DNA of 64,000 nt from Branchiostoma belcheri. Its lineage: Eukaryota > Chordata > Leptocardii > Amphioxiformes > Branchiostomatidae. Position 1 is the stretch's first letter; each line of letters starts with the position of its first letter. Below are positions 33,501-45,387 of this stretch, piece after piece. Under the pieces are notes generated by a model that worked only from the letters and a program-made list of their open reading frames with translations, was not told where the DNA came from and searched no databases. Where the stretch lies: positions 38,940 through 102,939 of the forward strand of contig NW_017803842.1 of assembly GCF_001625305.1 (NCBI RefSeq). Reading direction: 5' to 3'. The translations under genes and the position numbers were made by a program.

Positions 33501-34635
33501 AATTCAGAAATTAAATACATATACTAGTAAACCAAGGTCGCCATCAAACTCTTGAACGCTATTGATAGTAATGGTCCGTCGCTAATCATTTCTAAAGTGC
33601 CATGTTTAAACTGCACTTCCATTTGTTGCAGGTACGCAAAAATGAACGAAGAGTCTGTGAGAGAGCAATTTTTAAAGGACATGGAGCAATACAGCGGCAT
33701 TCTGTCTGCAAAGAAACCCAACAGTGAGTACTACATACCAATTCTCTAAGTAGTGAGCAAAATGCCACTTATATTGAAAATAACGGATTAAACTATTGTT
33801 CACGAATATCCTGATCAGTTCAGCATTGTCACGAGCTTTCAAAGGACATTAGTGCTCAGTACTGAAAATGTGGTCACTTTACCTGGGAGTTAATCTGGAC
33901 AAGTTGCACTTTATCTATTTATCTGTTGTTGATTTAGTTTTCTCTTGTCTGATTTTCAGATTACACCAAGTACATGATCGATTCTATCGCAGCTGCCAGA
34001 GGAGGCGAACTGCAGATGGTGTACGAACATCCACACCATTTCCTGCGCACCAACACCTACTGGAACAACCACGGCATTCCTAAGAAAATCACATCAGGTT
34101 AGCAGTCACATACAGCCAGCTCATAACTACCACATAACCTACACATTAAACATCGCTAAATCTATCTAATCATTGAAGCATGAGAAATCCCGGTGGTGTA
34201 CACACTTCAGATGTTCTAGACATTGTTGTGAAGGAATTAATGAAGCTGCAATTTTAAGCACATACACTTTTCTAACAATTAAATGAAATAACTAAAGATC
34301 GGATGTTGCATACTTAAACGATAGAATACCCCTCCGATACATAAAAACGCCGAGCGTCAGTCAGTTACCTTAATTATCTTTTCTTTTTTTTCTTTGGATC
34401 CACAGGAATCTACCTGCTCAGTATGGCCATGACACGCTGTGACGAGGTCCACGTCTATGGCTTCTGGCCCTTCCCATACGATGACAAGGGCGACGCCGTG
34501 GGCTACCATTACTACGAGGCGCCTGTCTTCACCAAGGACTCGCACGACATGCCGCTGGAGTTCATGAGAGTGCGGCGTCTCCACCAGGACGGCGTCATCC
34601 AGGTTCACATGCGCTGTTCACGTGATCTCAGATAG
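30589..34635 (+). CDS. Alpha-2,8-sialyltransferase (ST8Sia-type), gene A
   Basis: Eight exons join in frame: 30589-30707, 31162-31542, 32050-32191, 32394-32506, 33073-33165, 33632-33723, 33960-34097, 34406-34635. The product is about 435 residues. It has type II Golgi topology: a short N-terminus (MRFR), one membrane segment (about 8-25), a long cysteine-containing stem, then the GT29 catalytic domain. Sialylmotif L starts at Cys226 ([29 protein letters not shown]). Motif S spans about 352-374 ([16 protein letters not shown]) and is followed by YGFWPF. Motif III is YHYYE (393-397). Motif VS is HDMPLE, with His406 and Glu411. The CDE..YGFWPF and HDMPLEF signatures are those of ST8Sia enzymes, which transfer sialic acid to sialylated glycans. 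The subfamily is not resolved. The MRFR start is shared with gene C; ATGs at 30586 and 30544 are in frame and possible. Confidence 0.9.
30793..30902. repeat. GGTT/GTTT-rich simple repeat
   Basis: Runs of GGCTGGTT, GTTTGTTT and GGTTGGTT lie in the first intron of sialyltransferase gene A. Confidence 0.85.
32517..32907. mobile_element. TA-flanked inverted-repeat element, copy 2 (decayed)
   Basis: TAGGCCATGTTTGGGTTTGA followed by TTATATGGTTGACATCCTC matches the left end of the element at 17201-17602. The interior follows it (CCCCAAAACTAAT, ATGTGGTCATGA, TTTGCTCATTTTGCA, GCGCGCGTGGATG). The right end is rearranged around 32870-32907. It lies in the intron between exons 4 and 5 of gene A. Confidence 0.65.
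33262..33456. repeat. Degenerate tandem repeat (ACCTCCAAAATTG)
   Basis: Variants of GGACCTCCAAAATTGCT recur about seven times at irregular spacing in the intron between exons 5 and 6 of gene A. Confidence 0.6.
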
Positions 34636-36378
34636 CATTCACGTGATTACGGCTAGCATTCACGTGATCGGAACCAACATGTGAACGGTCCAATTGGCGA
34701 ATTCGTGTAAGTGCAGAAAGAGAGGAAAAGATCAAAATGACACAAGGACCCATCTCTCGCCGTCACAAGTCGTAATCATCATCATGATCATGGAAACTAT
34801 TAAACGTATACGTAGAAGAAAAGACCGCGTCTTTTTCTTGTTTTTGTGCATCACAAATGTTGTGCTTGTTAGGATATTTCTATCCTACATATAGACTACC
34901 TACTATGTATTTATTTTTGTCATGCATTTCTTACCTATAGCTACCTGGTCCATCGACATAGCCCGCAGCTGGTGGACTAGCCAAGGGAGTGGGTTGGGCA
35001 AGGTAGATATGATATGTACATGGAGATTTGCCTCCAGACTTGCCTTGTCCAACGACATTATATAGAGACCTATAAAAGTATAATGTCCTTGTCTCGTCTA
35101 CCCACGCTAGCTCAACAACTATGTGACAGTGTTATTTTGTGTAACATCACACATGCTAAGTGCCAAGCGATAGTGGTTTAGACTCTGAGTTTGTATGTGA
35201 GTGTGTATAGTTAATTACTAATACGTGCGTGTAATAACGAAAGGTTAACTTTTGCGACAAGTCTTGAGTCATGTGATACATGACATAGAGTCGCCGTACC
35301 ATATTATTTCTAATGCACAAAACACGAACGACATAAATATTTGTACCATTGATGATGATGTATCTATCAAATTGAAGTAAAATTCTTTTGGAAGTAATAT
35401 CTCTTATTTCACTTTTTTACGACGACTCTCGATTTTAAGGTATGCTACAATTAAACAATTTACGGAATTATTAGATAAATTAATTCTCAAGCAAATGAGA
35501 AATGTGCTACATACTAGTATCATATTTCTCCTATGCCAATATTACACGTAAGAGTCATGTCATTCGGATCGCCAAAGGTAATGCCATGGTATTCTATTAA
35601 GGGTTTTTCAACTCTTCCTTTTTCTTTCTTCATAAAGCAGCTTCAGAATTTGAATGAGAGTTATGGAAATTGCAAATTAAAAGTAGAAATGATTTTAAAC
35701 AAAGTTTTAATGTTAAAATAGAACCAAACTATCCTGACTTTCGTTTTCAACACAATCACCAGTTCAGCTAATGATAGCATGGCATTAGCAGTTTGACCAA
35801 CTTGGTCAGTAGTGAGAGAGTGGCTACATGCCCGTCACATATTTGCATTTTCTTGTGGTCAGGGTTATGGGATTAGCTATTCTTGACCAATCAAAACCCA
35901 TACATTTGCCCGTGTTTAGAATGTTATCCTTCGGCACACCTGGTATTTCCGCTTGATATAATTGATGATGTCCAAGGTAATTTGCAACAAATAGTACAGC
36001 TGGACAACTCCAGTCAAAGCGAGAGCCTCGCCGACATTCAGACTCACAAGTTTTGTTGTCAACCGTCGGACCCAACCTGAACATACTTTGATCAAGAGAA
36101 ACTACTTGTTTTGACCAGCCGAAAGGACTTCCAACATGTACAAGTTGGTCATCTGATACAGGGGTTTTGGCTAAGGCAGAATGATAGGTACCACATGTAT
36201 CATTGTTTTCTACTAGTTTTTACTTAGTAATACGTCTTTGCTCAGTCCAAATCGTCACAAGATTTTCGATTACCTGATGTTGGCTGTGTTCATTTCCCTC
36301 TACTTTGAGTGTCTATATTTTTTCATGTTCTTATTCTACGTTTGACCCTATTTCTGTAGAGTTCGGCAAACGAGGGCA

Positions 36379-37785
36379 ATGCGGTTTCGACTATCCTCAC
36401 CCTGCTCCTGGTAGCGTGCACTGTTACCATCACACTGATTGGACGGAAATCCATTTGGCTGGCTATCTCAGATCCTCCCAGCAGCCGGTATGTACCTGAT
36501 ACTTTACATTCTTGTCCATATACGTCAAAATTCCAAGGGAATGTTTAACGCCCCGCCATTGCTGAGGTCGTGATTACGTACACCAACCGTCCATTCCACA
36601 ACTTCCACCTTTCCACGTAAGGTCACGTGGTGCAAGGGGTCATCCTAACCTGATGAAGGTCGCAGTGCGTACAGGCTTAACTTTCTGTTTGAAATCCTGC
36701 TTAGGTCCTAGTACTGTCGCTTGACTTTATTTTCATTTTGTTTCTCTCAGTCTGGAGACAAGGAGCATACATATAAATGCCGGGTGTATTTGCGACGACT
36801 CTGAAACGGCACGGAAAAACGAAAGGACTTCAAGAGACACGAAAGCTGACATCATCCGCCTGATAAACACAGTCTTAAAGGACTCACTGGAAAGGAACAG
36901 CTCATCAGATAAATCACAATCCCCAACGAAGCTCGACATCGTGGGGAAAAGTTCAAACGACAGCTCTATAGATCTCGTCGAAGCTATGCGTACCTTTAAA
37001 GGGACGTGGAGGGAAAATAAAGTGCTTTCCAGACAGATAAAGTAAGTATAGAGTGATGAGAAGGGTGTATACGTTATGCAACAGTGTGTTCTATATTACA
37101 GTTGTTGAATATAAGTCAGAAACTGCATTTTGGTGTCATCGGCACTTAATTCAAAACAGCTTCGTCCACTAACAAAACAAAATATGTGTACGTGTTGTTT
37201 CCTCTCCTCATCAGGCATGAGCTGGCGGAGTGTTGTGACGTCGAGTCGTCCGTCATGACCAAACGGAACGTCAGAGTGGGAGACGTGCTACCCAACGTGC
37301 TCAACCCCAAACTACCGCTGAAAATAACCAGGGACATCTACAGTGTCTTACCCAAGGTAATTTCGGAGTTAACCATTACCAATAATCGAACTGAACTCAA
37401 TCCGATCCCATAGCTGCCGCTCACCTCGCGATCGGTCCAGAAGAACATGCAGCCACTCTCCTTATTGGTCGAACTGATAATTGCCATGCTATATTGATTG
37501 AACTGCTTATTGCGATGGTCAGTCAGCATCAGTATACTAGTGAGACCATCCTTAAAAATCATACTACGCACACTGTCTTAGACAAAGTATGCATATGTTC
37601 TTCAGATGACCCACGTGACCACGTCCGAAACGTGACTTTCCAACGATTATTGTTTTTTTCCCCACAGGAATCTCCTTTAATTTCAGGACTAAACATTACC
37701 AGAGGTGTGCAGTGGTGGGAAACAGCGGGATACTGCAGAGAAGTCGCTGTGGGGCATCCATCGACAGCGCAGACGCAGTATTCAG
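36379..37785 (+). pseudogene. ST8Sia-type partial copy B (exons 1-4 only)
   Basis: Exons match gene C one for one: 36379-36487, 36751-37041, 37215-37356, 37668-37785. Exon 1 is 10 bases shorter than in gene C, and exon 4, which carries sialylmotif L, is 5 bases longer; both shift the frame. Exon 2 has four differences from gene C, all changing an amino acid. Exon 3 has three, all silent. Exons 5-8 are absent because the sequence ends at the gap (38054). It may be a null allele, a pseudogene or a low-quality contig end. I favour an allele of gene C. Confidence 0.7.
36488..36750 (+). other. Intron 1 of copy B
   Basis: It is nearly identical to the intron at 39734-39996, including the CACGTAAGGTCACGTGG stretch. 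No feature beyond the splice sites is seen. Confidence 0.4.
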
Positions 37786-38053
37786 GTGATAATCATTAAT
37801 GGTTAGTGATGATCGGATGAACACTCATGTCCTATCGGGCTATTAAAGTACAGGCGACGTATACAAATACAAACGTAGTGGAAACGAATGAACACCTCCG
37901 TCCTGGACCACCGTAGGCTCCCGGTGCCTTTTGAGTGCTGGGAGTGTTCCCGCCCACCCTGGCACACTGCATGAAGCATGCCGGTTTGTTTACTGGGTCG
38001 GTTTCAATCTAGACTTCGCAGTGACTTGGTAGAAACTGAGAAAGGCAGGCTTG

Positions 38054-38073
38054 NNNNNNNNNNNNNNNNNNNN
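38054..38073. other. Assembly gap (20 N)
   Basis: Twenty undetermined bases lie exactly at the junction of the two 3.2-kb blocks. A fixed 20-base gap of this kind also lies at 53738-53757. Confidence 0.99.
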
Positions 38074-41000
38074 GTTTTTGTGCATCACAAATGTTGTGCT
38101 TGTTAGGATATTTCTATCCTACATATAGACTACCTACTATGTATTTATTTTTGTCATGTATTTCCTACCTATAGCTACCTGGTCCATCGACATAGCCCGC
38201 AGCTGGTGGACTAGCCAAGGGAGTGGGTTGGGCAAGGTAGATATGATATGTACATGGAGATTTGCCTCCAGACTTGCCTTGTCCAACGACATTATATAGA
38301 GACCTATAAAAGTATAATGTCCTTGTCTCGTCTACCCACGCTAGCTCAACAACTATGTGACAGTGTTATTTTGTGTAACATCACACATGCTAAGTGCCAA
38401 GCGATAGTGGTTTAGACTCTGAGTTTGTATGTGAGTGTGTATAGTTAATTACTAATACGTGCGTGTAATAACGAAAGGTTAACTTTTGCGACAAGTCTTG
38501 AGTCATGTGATACATGACATAGAGTCGCCGTACCATAATATTTCTAATGCACAAAACACGAACGACATAAATATTTGTACCATTGATGATGATGTATCTA
38601 TCAAATTGAAGTAAAATTCTTTTGGAAGTAATATCTCTTATTTCACTTTTTTACGACGACTCTCGATTTTAAGGTATGCTACAATTAAACAGTTCTCGGA
38701 ATCATCAGATGAAAACAGACATAAAATGTAACTATAGTTTCAAGCAAATGAGAAATGTGCTACATACTAGTATCATATTTCTCCTATGCCAATATATAAC
38801 AAGTAATTGTCATTCGGATCGTCAAAGGCAATGCCATGGTATTCTATTGGGGTTTGTTTACATTTTCCTGATCCTTTTTCTTTCTTCATAAAGCAGCTTC
38901 AGAATTTGAATGAGAGTTATGGAAATGACAAATGACAAGTAGAAATGATTTTAAACAAAGTTTTAATGTTAAAATAGAATCAAACGATCCTGGCTTTCGT
39001 TTTCAACACAATCGGCAGTTCAGCCAATTGACAATTAGCAGTTCGACCAATGAGGGAGTGGCTACATGTCCCTCACTTATTTACATTTTCTTGTGGTCAG
39101 GGTTATGGGATTAGCTATTCTTGACCAATCAAAACACATACATTAGCCCGTGTTTAGAATGTTATCCTTCGGCACACCTGGTATTTCCGCTTGATATAAT
39201 TGATGATGTCCAAGGTAATTTGCAACAAATAGTACAGCTGGACAACTCCAGTCAAAGCGAGAGCCTCGCCGACATTCAGGCTCACAAGTTTTGTTGTCAA
39301 CCGTCGGACCCAACCTGAACATACTTTGATCAAGAGAAACTACTTGTTTTGACCAGCCGAAAGGACTTCCAACATGTACAAGTTGGTCATCTGATACAGG
39401 GGTTTTGGCTAAGGCAGAGTGATAGGTACCACATGTATCATTGTTTTCTACTAGTTTTTACTTAGTAATACGTCTTTGCTCAGTCCAAATCGTCACAAGA
39501 TTTTCGATTACCTGATGTTGGCTGTGTTCATTTCCCTCTACTTTGAGTGTCTATATTTTTTCATGTTCTTATTCACGTTTGACCCATTTCTGTAGAGTTC
39601 GGCAAACGAGGGCAATGCGGTTTCGACTATCCTACGTTGGAGTCACCCTGCTCCTGGTAGCGTGCACTGTTACCATCACACTGATTGGACGGAAATCCAT
39701 TTGGCTGGCTATCTCAGATCCTCCCAGCAGCCGGTATGTACCTGATACTTTACATTCTTGTCCATATACGTCAAAATTCCAAGGGAATGTTTAACGCCCC
39801 GCCATTGCTGAGGTCGTGAATACGTACACCAACCGTCCATTCCACAACTTCCACCTTTCCACGTAAGGTCACGTGGTGCAAGGGGTCATCCTAACCTGAT
39901 GAAGGTCGCAGTGCGTACAGGCTTAACTTTCTGTTTGAAATCCTGCTTAGGTCCTAGTACTGTCGCTTGACTTTATTTTCATTTTGTTTCTCTCAGTCTG
40001 GAGACAAGGAGCATACATATAAATGCCGGGTGTAGTTGCGACGACTCTGAAACGGCACGGAAAAACGAAAGGACTTCAAGAGACATGAAAGCTGACATCA
40101 TCCGCCTGATAAACACAGTCTTAAAGGACTCACTGGAAAGGAACAGCTCATCAGATAAATCACAATCCCCAACGAAGCTCGACATCGTGGGGAAAGGTTC
40201 AAACGACAGCTCTATAGATCTCGTCGAAGCTATGCGTACCTTTAAAGGGACGTGGAGGGAAAATAAAGTGCTTTCCAGACAGATGAAGTGAGTATAGAGT
40301 GATGAGAAGGGTGTATACGTTATGCAACAGTGTGTTCTATATTACAGTTGTTGAATATAAGTCAGAAACTGCATTTTGGTGTCATCGGCACTTAATTCAA
40401 AACAGCTTCGTCCAGTAACAAAACAAAATATGTGTACGTGTTGTTTCCTCTCCTCATCAGGCATGAGCTGGCGGAGTGTTGTGACGTCGAGTCGTCCGTC
40501 ATGACCAAACGGAACGTCAGAGTGGGAGACGTGCTACCAAACGTGCTCAACCCAAAACTACCTCTGAAAATAACCAGGGACATCTACAGTGTCTTACCCA
40601 AGGTAATTTCGGAGTTAACCATTACCAATAATCGAACTGAACTTATCCGATCCCATAGCCGCCCACCTCGGTCGAGAAGAACTATTTGCAGCCACTATTC
40701 TCATTGGTCGAACCGATTTTGCCATGCTATATTGATTGAACTGCATCAGTATACTAGTGAGACCATCCTTAAAAATCATACTACGCACACTGTCTTAGAC
40801 AAAGTATGCATATGTTCTTCAGATGACCCACTCACGTCCGAAACGTGACTTTCCGAGGATTTTTTTCCCCACAGGAATCTCCTTTCATGAATAAGCATTA
40901 CCAGAGGTGTGCAGTGGTGGGGAACAGCGGGATACTGCAGAGAAGTCGCTGTGGGGCATCCATCGACAGTGCGGACGCAGTATTCAGGTGATAATCATTA

Positions 41001-41288
41001 ATGGTTAGTGATGATCGGATGAACACTTACAATTATGTCCTATCGGGCTAAGTACAGACGTATACAAATACCAACGTAGTGGAAACGAATGAACACTCCC
41101 GTCCTAGCTGTGTCAGGGCTGCATGTGAAGGGCTAGCCTGGACCACCGAAGGCTCCCGGTACCTTTTGAGTGCTGGGAGTGTTCCCGCCCACCCTGGCAC
41201 ACTGCATGAAGCATGCCGGTTTGTTTACAGGCTCGGTTTCAATCTAGACTTCGCAGTGACTTTGTAGAAACTGAGAAAGGCAGGCTGG
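38074..41288. repeat. 3.2-kb duplicated block, right copy
   Basis: Near-identical to 34840-38053, with scattered substitutions and small indels. Beyond 41288 the sequence continues uniquely into exons 5-8 of gene C. Confidence 0.85.
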
Positions 41289-43453
41289 AGGATATAGGTT
41301 GTCAGAAAAGAACGGCAATATGCGCATGGGACAGGTACAACACCCTTTACATTGGCCTGTATAATATATCTGTATTAACTTAGTGAATCAGCCTACCTGC
41401 TTATCAAATGTAATAGTCGACGTCGGACCTACATGTATAGAATTTAGAACAAGAACGCCCCATGTGGACTAAGGTGAGGCCATTCTACATACCAATGGTT
41501 TTCACTACAGGTGTAACTTGCCACCATTGGGAAAACAAATCTACAGGAAGGATGCTGGGATAAAGTTGACCTTAACAACGGCCCCCCTATCCATGCTGAA
41601 ATCGTAAGTGGTACGGTCCAGCTTATTTTATCATATCATATTTATCATATTCATCATAGAGCGAATTTTATACACTGGATTACATTTGTTTTGATTCACA
41701 TCACCGTGTTTTATCTCTAGCTATAAAAGCTTAAGGTCACAATCAATCCACTACTGTTTTCATAAAACAAAAAGGTGGCAAAATACTACAGCAGGCCGTA
41801 AAATGCTGCCTCCAGAACAGAGCCTACCCAGTACGTGCTAAAACCCCAGGGACCAACATAGAACCGCACCTTATACATAGAGGACGTTCTAATGCATGGT
41901 AGGACCAAGTCTTCGACACACTTGGAGTGGAAGCTGGCTAACTAACTAACTATATATATATTGCAGGTACGCACAAATGAAGGACAAGTCTGTGAAAGAG
42001 AGGTTTCTAAAGGACATGGAGCCATACCAGGGAATACTGTCACTTAAGAAACCCAACAGTAAAACATGCACCTCTTTATTACATAGGTCGTACAATTACA
42101 ATTGCAACGTTACATTTAGATAATACATTTAGAACTCTCCACTACCCGCCATGAAAAGTAAGCATGCACCTGTTCTTACATTTATTATAATCCTTTCTGG
42201 AAATTTGAATTAACTGCTGATGTCATGTATTCAGCTTCCCCCCATCCACCTGATGTCAACCCACCCTGTCCAGACAAACATACACACAAACCCACAGCCA
42301 ACCCACCCAACACAATACATGTACTTCTGTACTAGGCAATTATGCTCAAGCTATTATTTTGATTGTCTCTTGCCCAATGAATTGTAGATTATACCAACTA
42401 CATGATCCAAGCTTTAGAAGGTGCCATGAAAGGCAGACTCTGTGCAGTTTATGAACATCCTCATCACTTCCTGAGTGTTAATAACTACTGGAACAATCAT
42501 GGAATTCCCAGAAAAATTACATCAGGTGAGCTAAGTGTGTCATCTAAAACCAGTTGTTTCACTTATTTGGTTTCAAACTGTGGTTTGACATGTACAATGA
42601 ACATTCTTAAGTGGTAATGCCAAGTCTCCCACCAGGTATGGCTGTGCTGTGTCATCATGTTGCTTTTCCTGTGAAAATTATTCTCCCAGTCACTAATGAA
42701 GGACACCAGATGGGTTGAAACATCTGACTTCTTTGAAAATGTATCCAGTTACCTGATTATGTTTCCCGAAGGAAAATATATTGTTTTTGCTCTGTTTCCT
42801 CTTCTTCTGCCATTCCAAACACTGACCTCTGTCTTGGTCAATGATGTGAACCGGAATGTCTCTCACCATGGTAACTGGTGTTGGGTTAGTACATACATAA
42901 TGTTGCAATTTTATAGCAGGAGGGATTTAGACTCTGTCACCGTATATATGAATGTGTTTGAGTTAAGAATTTAACAGAGCAGACCATATGCATAGGTAAA
43001 CATTATGTATTTGCTTTGCAAATGTTACCTTTCTAGTTTATTTTGTACTACATAATGCTCTGCCAAGATATCTAACATTCATTGACATATTCTCTTGTTA
43101 TGAAGCATTCCAATGAAAAACTTTGTCAAATCTTGGTCAAACTCTTCTTGCTACAATGTATGTTATGTTTCCCAGGTATCTACATGATCAGCATGGCCCT
43201 GACTCTCTGTGATGATATCCATGTTTATGGCTTCTGGCCCTTTCCCACTGATGACAAGGGAAACAAGGTGCTCTACCATTACTACAAGGCACCGATCTTC
43301 ATCAAGGACACCCACGACATGCCCTTGGAGTTCCTTTTGATAAAACAGATGCACCAAGACGGAATCATTAAAGTTCACATGCACTGTGCACAAACTATTG
43401 GTCAGTCTAAGCAACATCCAATTGGTAAGAAACAAGTAAGGCCCCGGCTCTGA
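39615..43453 (+). CDS. Alpha-2,8-sialyltransferase (ST8Sia-type), gene C
   Basis: Eight exons join in frame: 39615-39733, 39997-40287, 40461-40602, 40875-40987, 41511-41603, 41967-42058, 42388-42525, 43176-43453. The product is about 421 residues. Exons 1 and 3-7 have exactly the same lengths and phases as gene A. Only the stem exon 2 (291 against 381 nt) and the last exon differ. The membrane segment follows MRFR (VGVTLLLVACTVTITLI). Motif L starts at Cys196 ([16 protein letters not shown]). Motif S is near 322-344 (GIYMISMALTLCDDIH), motif III is YHYYK, and motif VS is HDMPLE (His376, Glu381). The tail is about 20 residues longer than in gene A and basic (GKKQVRPRL). Exons 7-8 use more A/T-ending codons than those of gene A. 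Role as for gene A; acceptor specificity unknown. Confidence 0.88.
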
Positions 43454-45387
43454 GGAGTTGCCAATAACATTATCCGTCATTGTTGTACTGGGAATTTTTG
43501 TACTACATGTATCTCATGAAGATTGTCTTTCAGGTACAGTTGTTGCTAAAAGTTTGTATCTTTTAATTGGATTTACTTAATTTCACTATCAGATCTGGAT
43601 TAAGAACAAAAATGGCAAGGCAAATTCAAAATTAAATGTTTCAAATGCACAAATTCAGAGTAAAAAAAAGTAACCCACGCTTGTTGTATCTTTATTTCAT
43701 TTATGCAAACTGGCAAAACCTATTTCACAAAAAGGAATGATGTCTCTCACAAATCATATTAAACCAACAAAAAGGGACAAATCTATCACAAAATCATTTG
43801 ATGACATATGTTCCATTTCTGCTTTAAAACTTTACAACTGTTACATCAGTTTTTTTCACTAGAACACACGAGAGACATTTTTATTTGGAGCTTGACAGTA
43901 TTAGTGTCTAATACCCAACTCTTTGAAAGTCTGAAATAGTTTCATGTACCTGTACTGGGCATAAAGCCATCTAGGTCTGGTGGCTGTCACTTAAAGTACA
44001 AGTAACATCAGCTGTTGGTCAAATGGGCCATTTTAACTATTTTCACCTCTTCTGTTGCTATTGGTGGCCACAATTACATACCACAAGTCCAGTAATCCAG
44101 CTATATGGCAAGGCACTGTGTCTTCAGAAGGAAATTTCTCTTTCCAACTGCACAATACAATATCCACCACACCACCCACCACCTTGAAGTTCACATTTCA
44201 ATACAGTGCATGGAATATATAAATTGTATGTGGATGGTGCCAGAACCAATACAGTGTATAGATGCATAGTCACTCACATTGCATTTCTTGTACACATTCA
44301 AAATCACTGCAGTTGGTACTGAACAATCTCTGAACTGAACATTCAAGTACTGTGGCTTGCCATGCTTACTGCCCTGTTTGAAAAGTTTTACAGTTAAATC
44401 TGGAGAATTTGTAGTCCAACCATTATCTACTAGTATAATGCTTCAAGGTAATTTGAAAGGCTCCCAATTACAATCAATGTTTCCAACCATCAACGTTCTA
44501 GTATACATGTAAAATACATGTATGAGGAATTTTGTTTAGGGAGTGGATGGGGTGGGTGTAAAAGAAATGTAAAATGCCCATGCTCAGATAATCTATGATG
44601 TACATCACTTTATTTCTACATTTTACTCTGTATCCAAAAAAAGGTCTTTAGTGAGAAAAGAGGACTAAATGTGACCAAGTACATGTTGTCTTGTGACCTG
44701 ACCAAATTTCACACCCAAAATGCCATTTGTTCTAATAAGCATAGCACATCTATCAAATTAAGGAAAATTGTTTGTTTTTTTTTAATTACAAGCTGCCAAT
44801 CTTAACATTTTGCCAACTTATATAAGATAAGGGACCATGTGATTCCAAACACTCTTTAGCTTTCACAGAACATTACTTCATACGGCATGTATAAAGATTA
44901 CAGTCATGAGAAGGACACAAAAACATTGTTCTTACAAACTGCAATACAGTACTTTAAAACATAACTACTTCTCTGAATCCTTATCTTCTTCTTTTGTATT
45001 TTCTGGCATACCCTAATACATTTTCTAAACAATTTTAACTTACCTCTCCCATCTATATATGGAATGCAAACACAACTAAAGCCTCCTCCTAACCTTACAT
45101 TTAAGTACTAGAAATCAACTCACCAAAATACATTTGTTATAGGACCACATAGCATGGAATGTGTGCTGTTTTATAATAATGGAACATATTAAGTAGCCAA
45201 AAATTGTGGCCATGCCTTGCCATTTCCTAACTCAGCTGTACATTTTCAAGGGATAAAAATTGTGAGAAGACAGTTTCTTTCAGAAGTCTTGTGGATTAGG
45301 TACTTATATGTACATGTACAGGCCATACAGTCGATTGAGATCCCTGCATTAGGTGAGGATGTGTTAGGGGCTGATACAGCCGCCATG
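43454..45387. other. Converging 3' UTR and intergenic region
   Basis: Sialyltransferase gene C and ARL3 converge here. The stretch is AT-rich and I see no further gene or clear repeat. Confidence 0.5.

Larger units (their letters stand above)
34840..38053. repeat. 3.2-kb duplicated block, left copy
   Basis: The 3214 bases up to the gap are repeated nearly base for base at 38074-41288. The block holds the region behind gene A and the first four exons of the next sialyltransferase. The left copy begins where the right copy's first base after the gap aligns, so the block edges coincide with the gap. This is the pattern expected for two alleles placed in series by assembly. Confidence 0.85.

Noticed and set aside
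35883-36080. 65-codon frame repeated at 39121-39318
   Set aside because: It occurs in both 3.2-kb blocks only because the blocks are copies. It has no splice context and no known family, and the opposite strand is equally open.
34636-41288. Reading the sialyltransferase cluster as three true genes
   Set aside because: Copy B is confined to a block that ends at a 20-N gap and is nearly identical to the start of gene C. An allele is the simpler reading.
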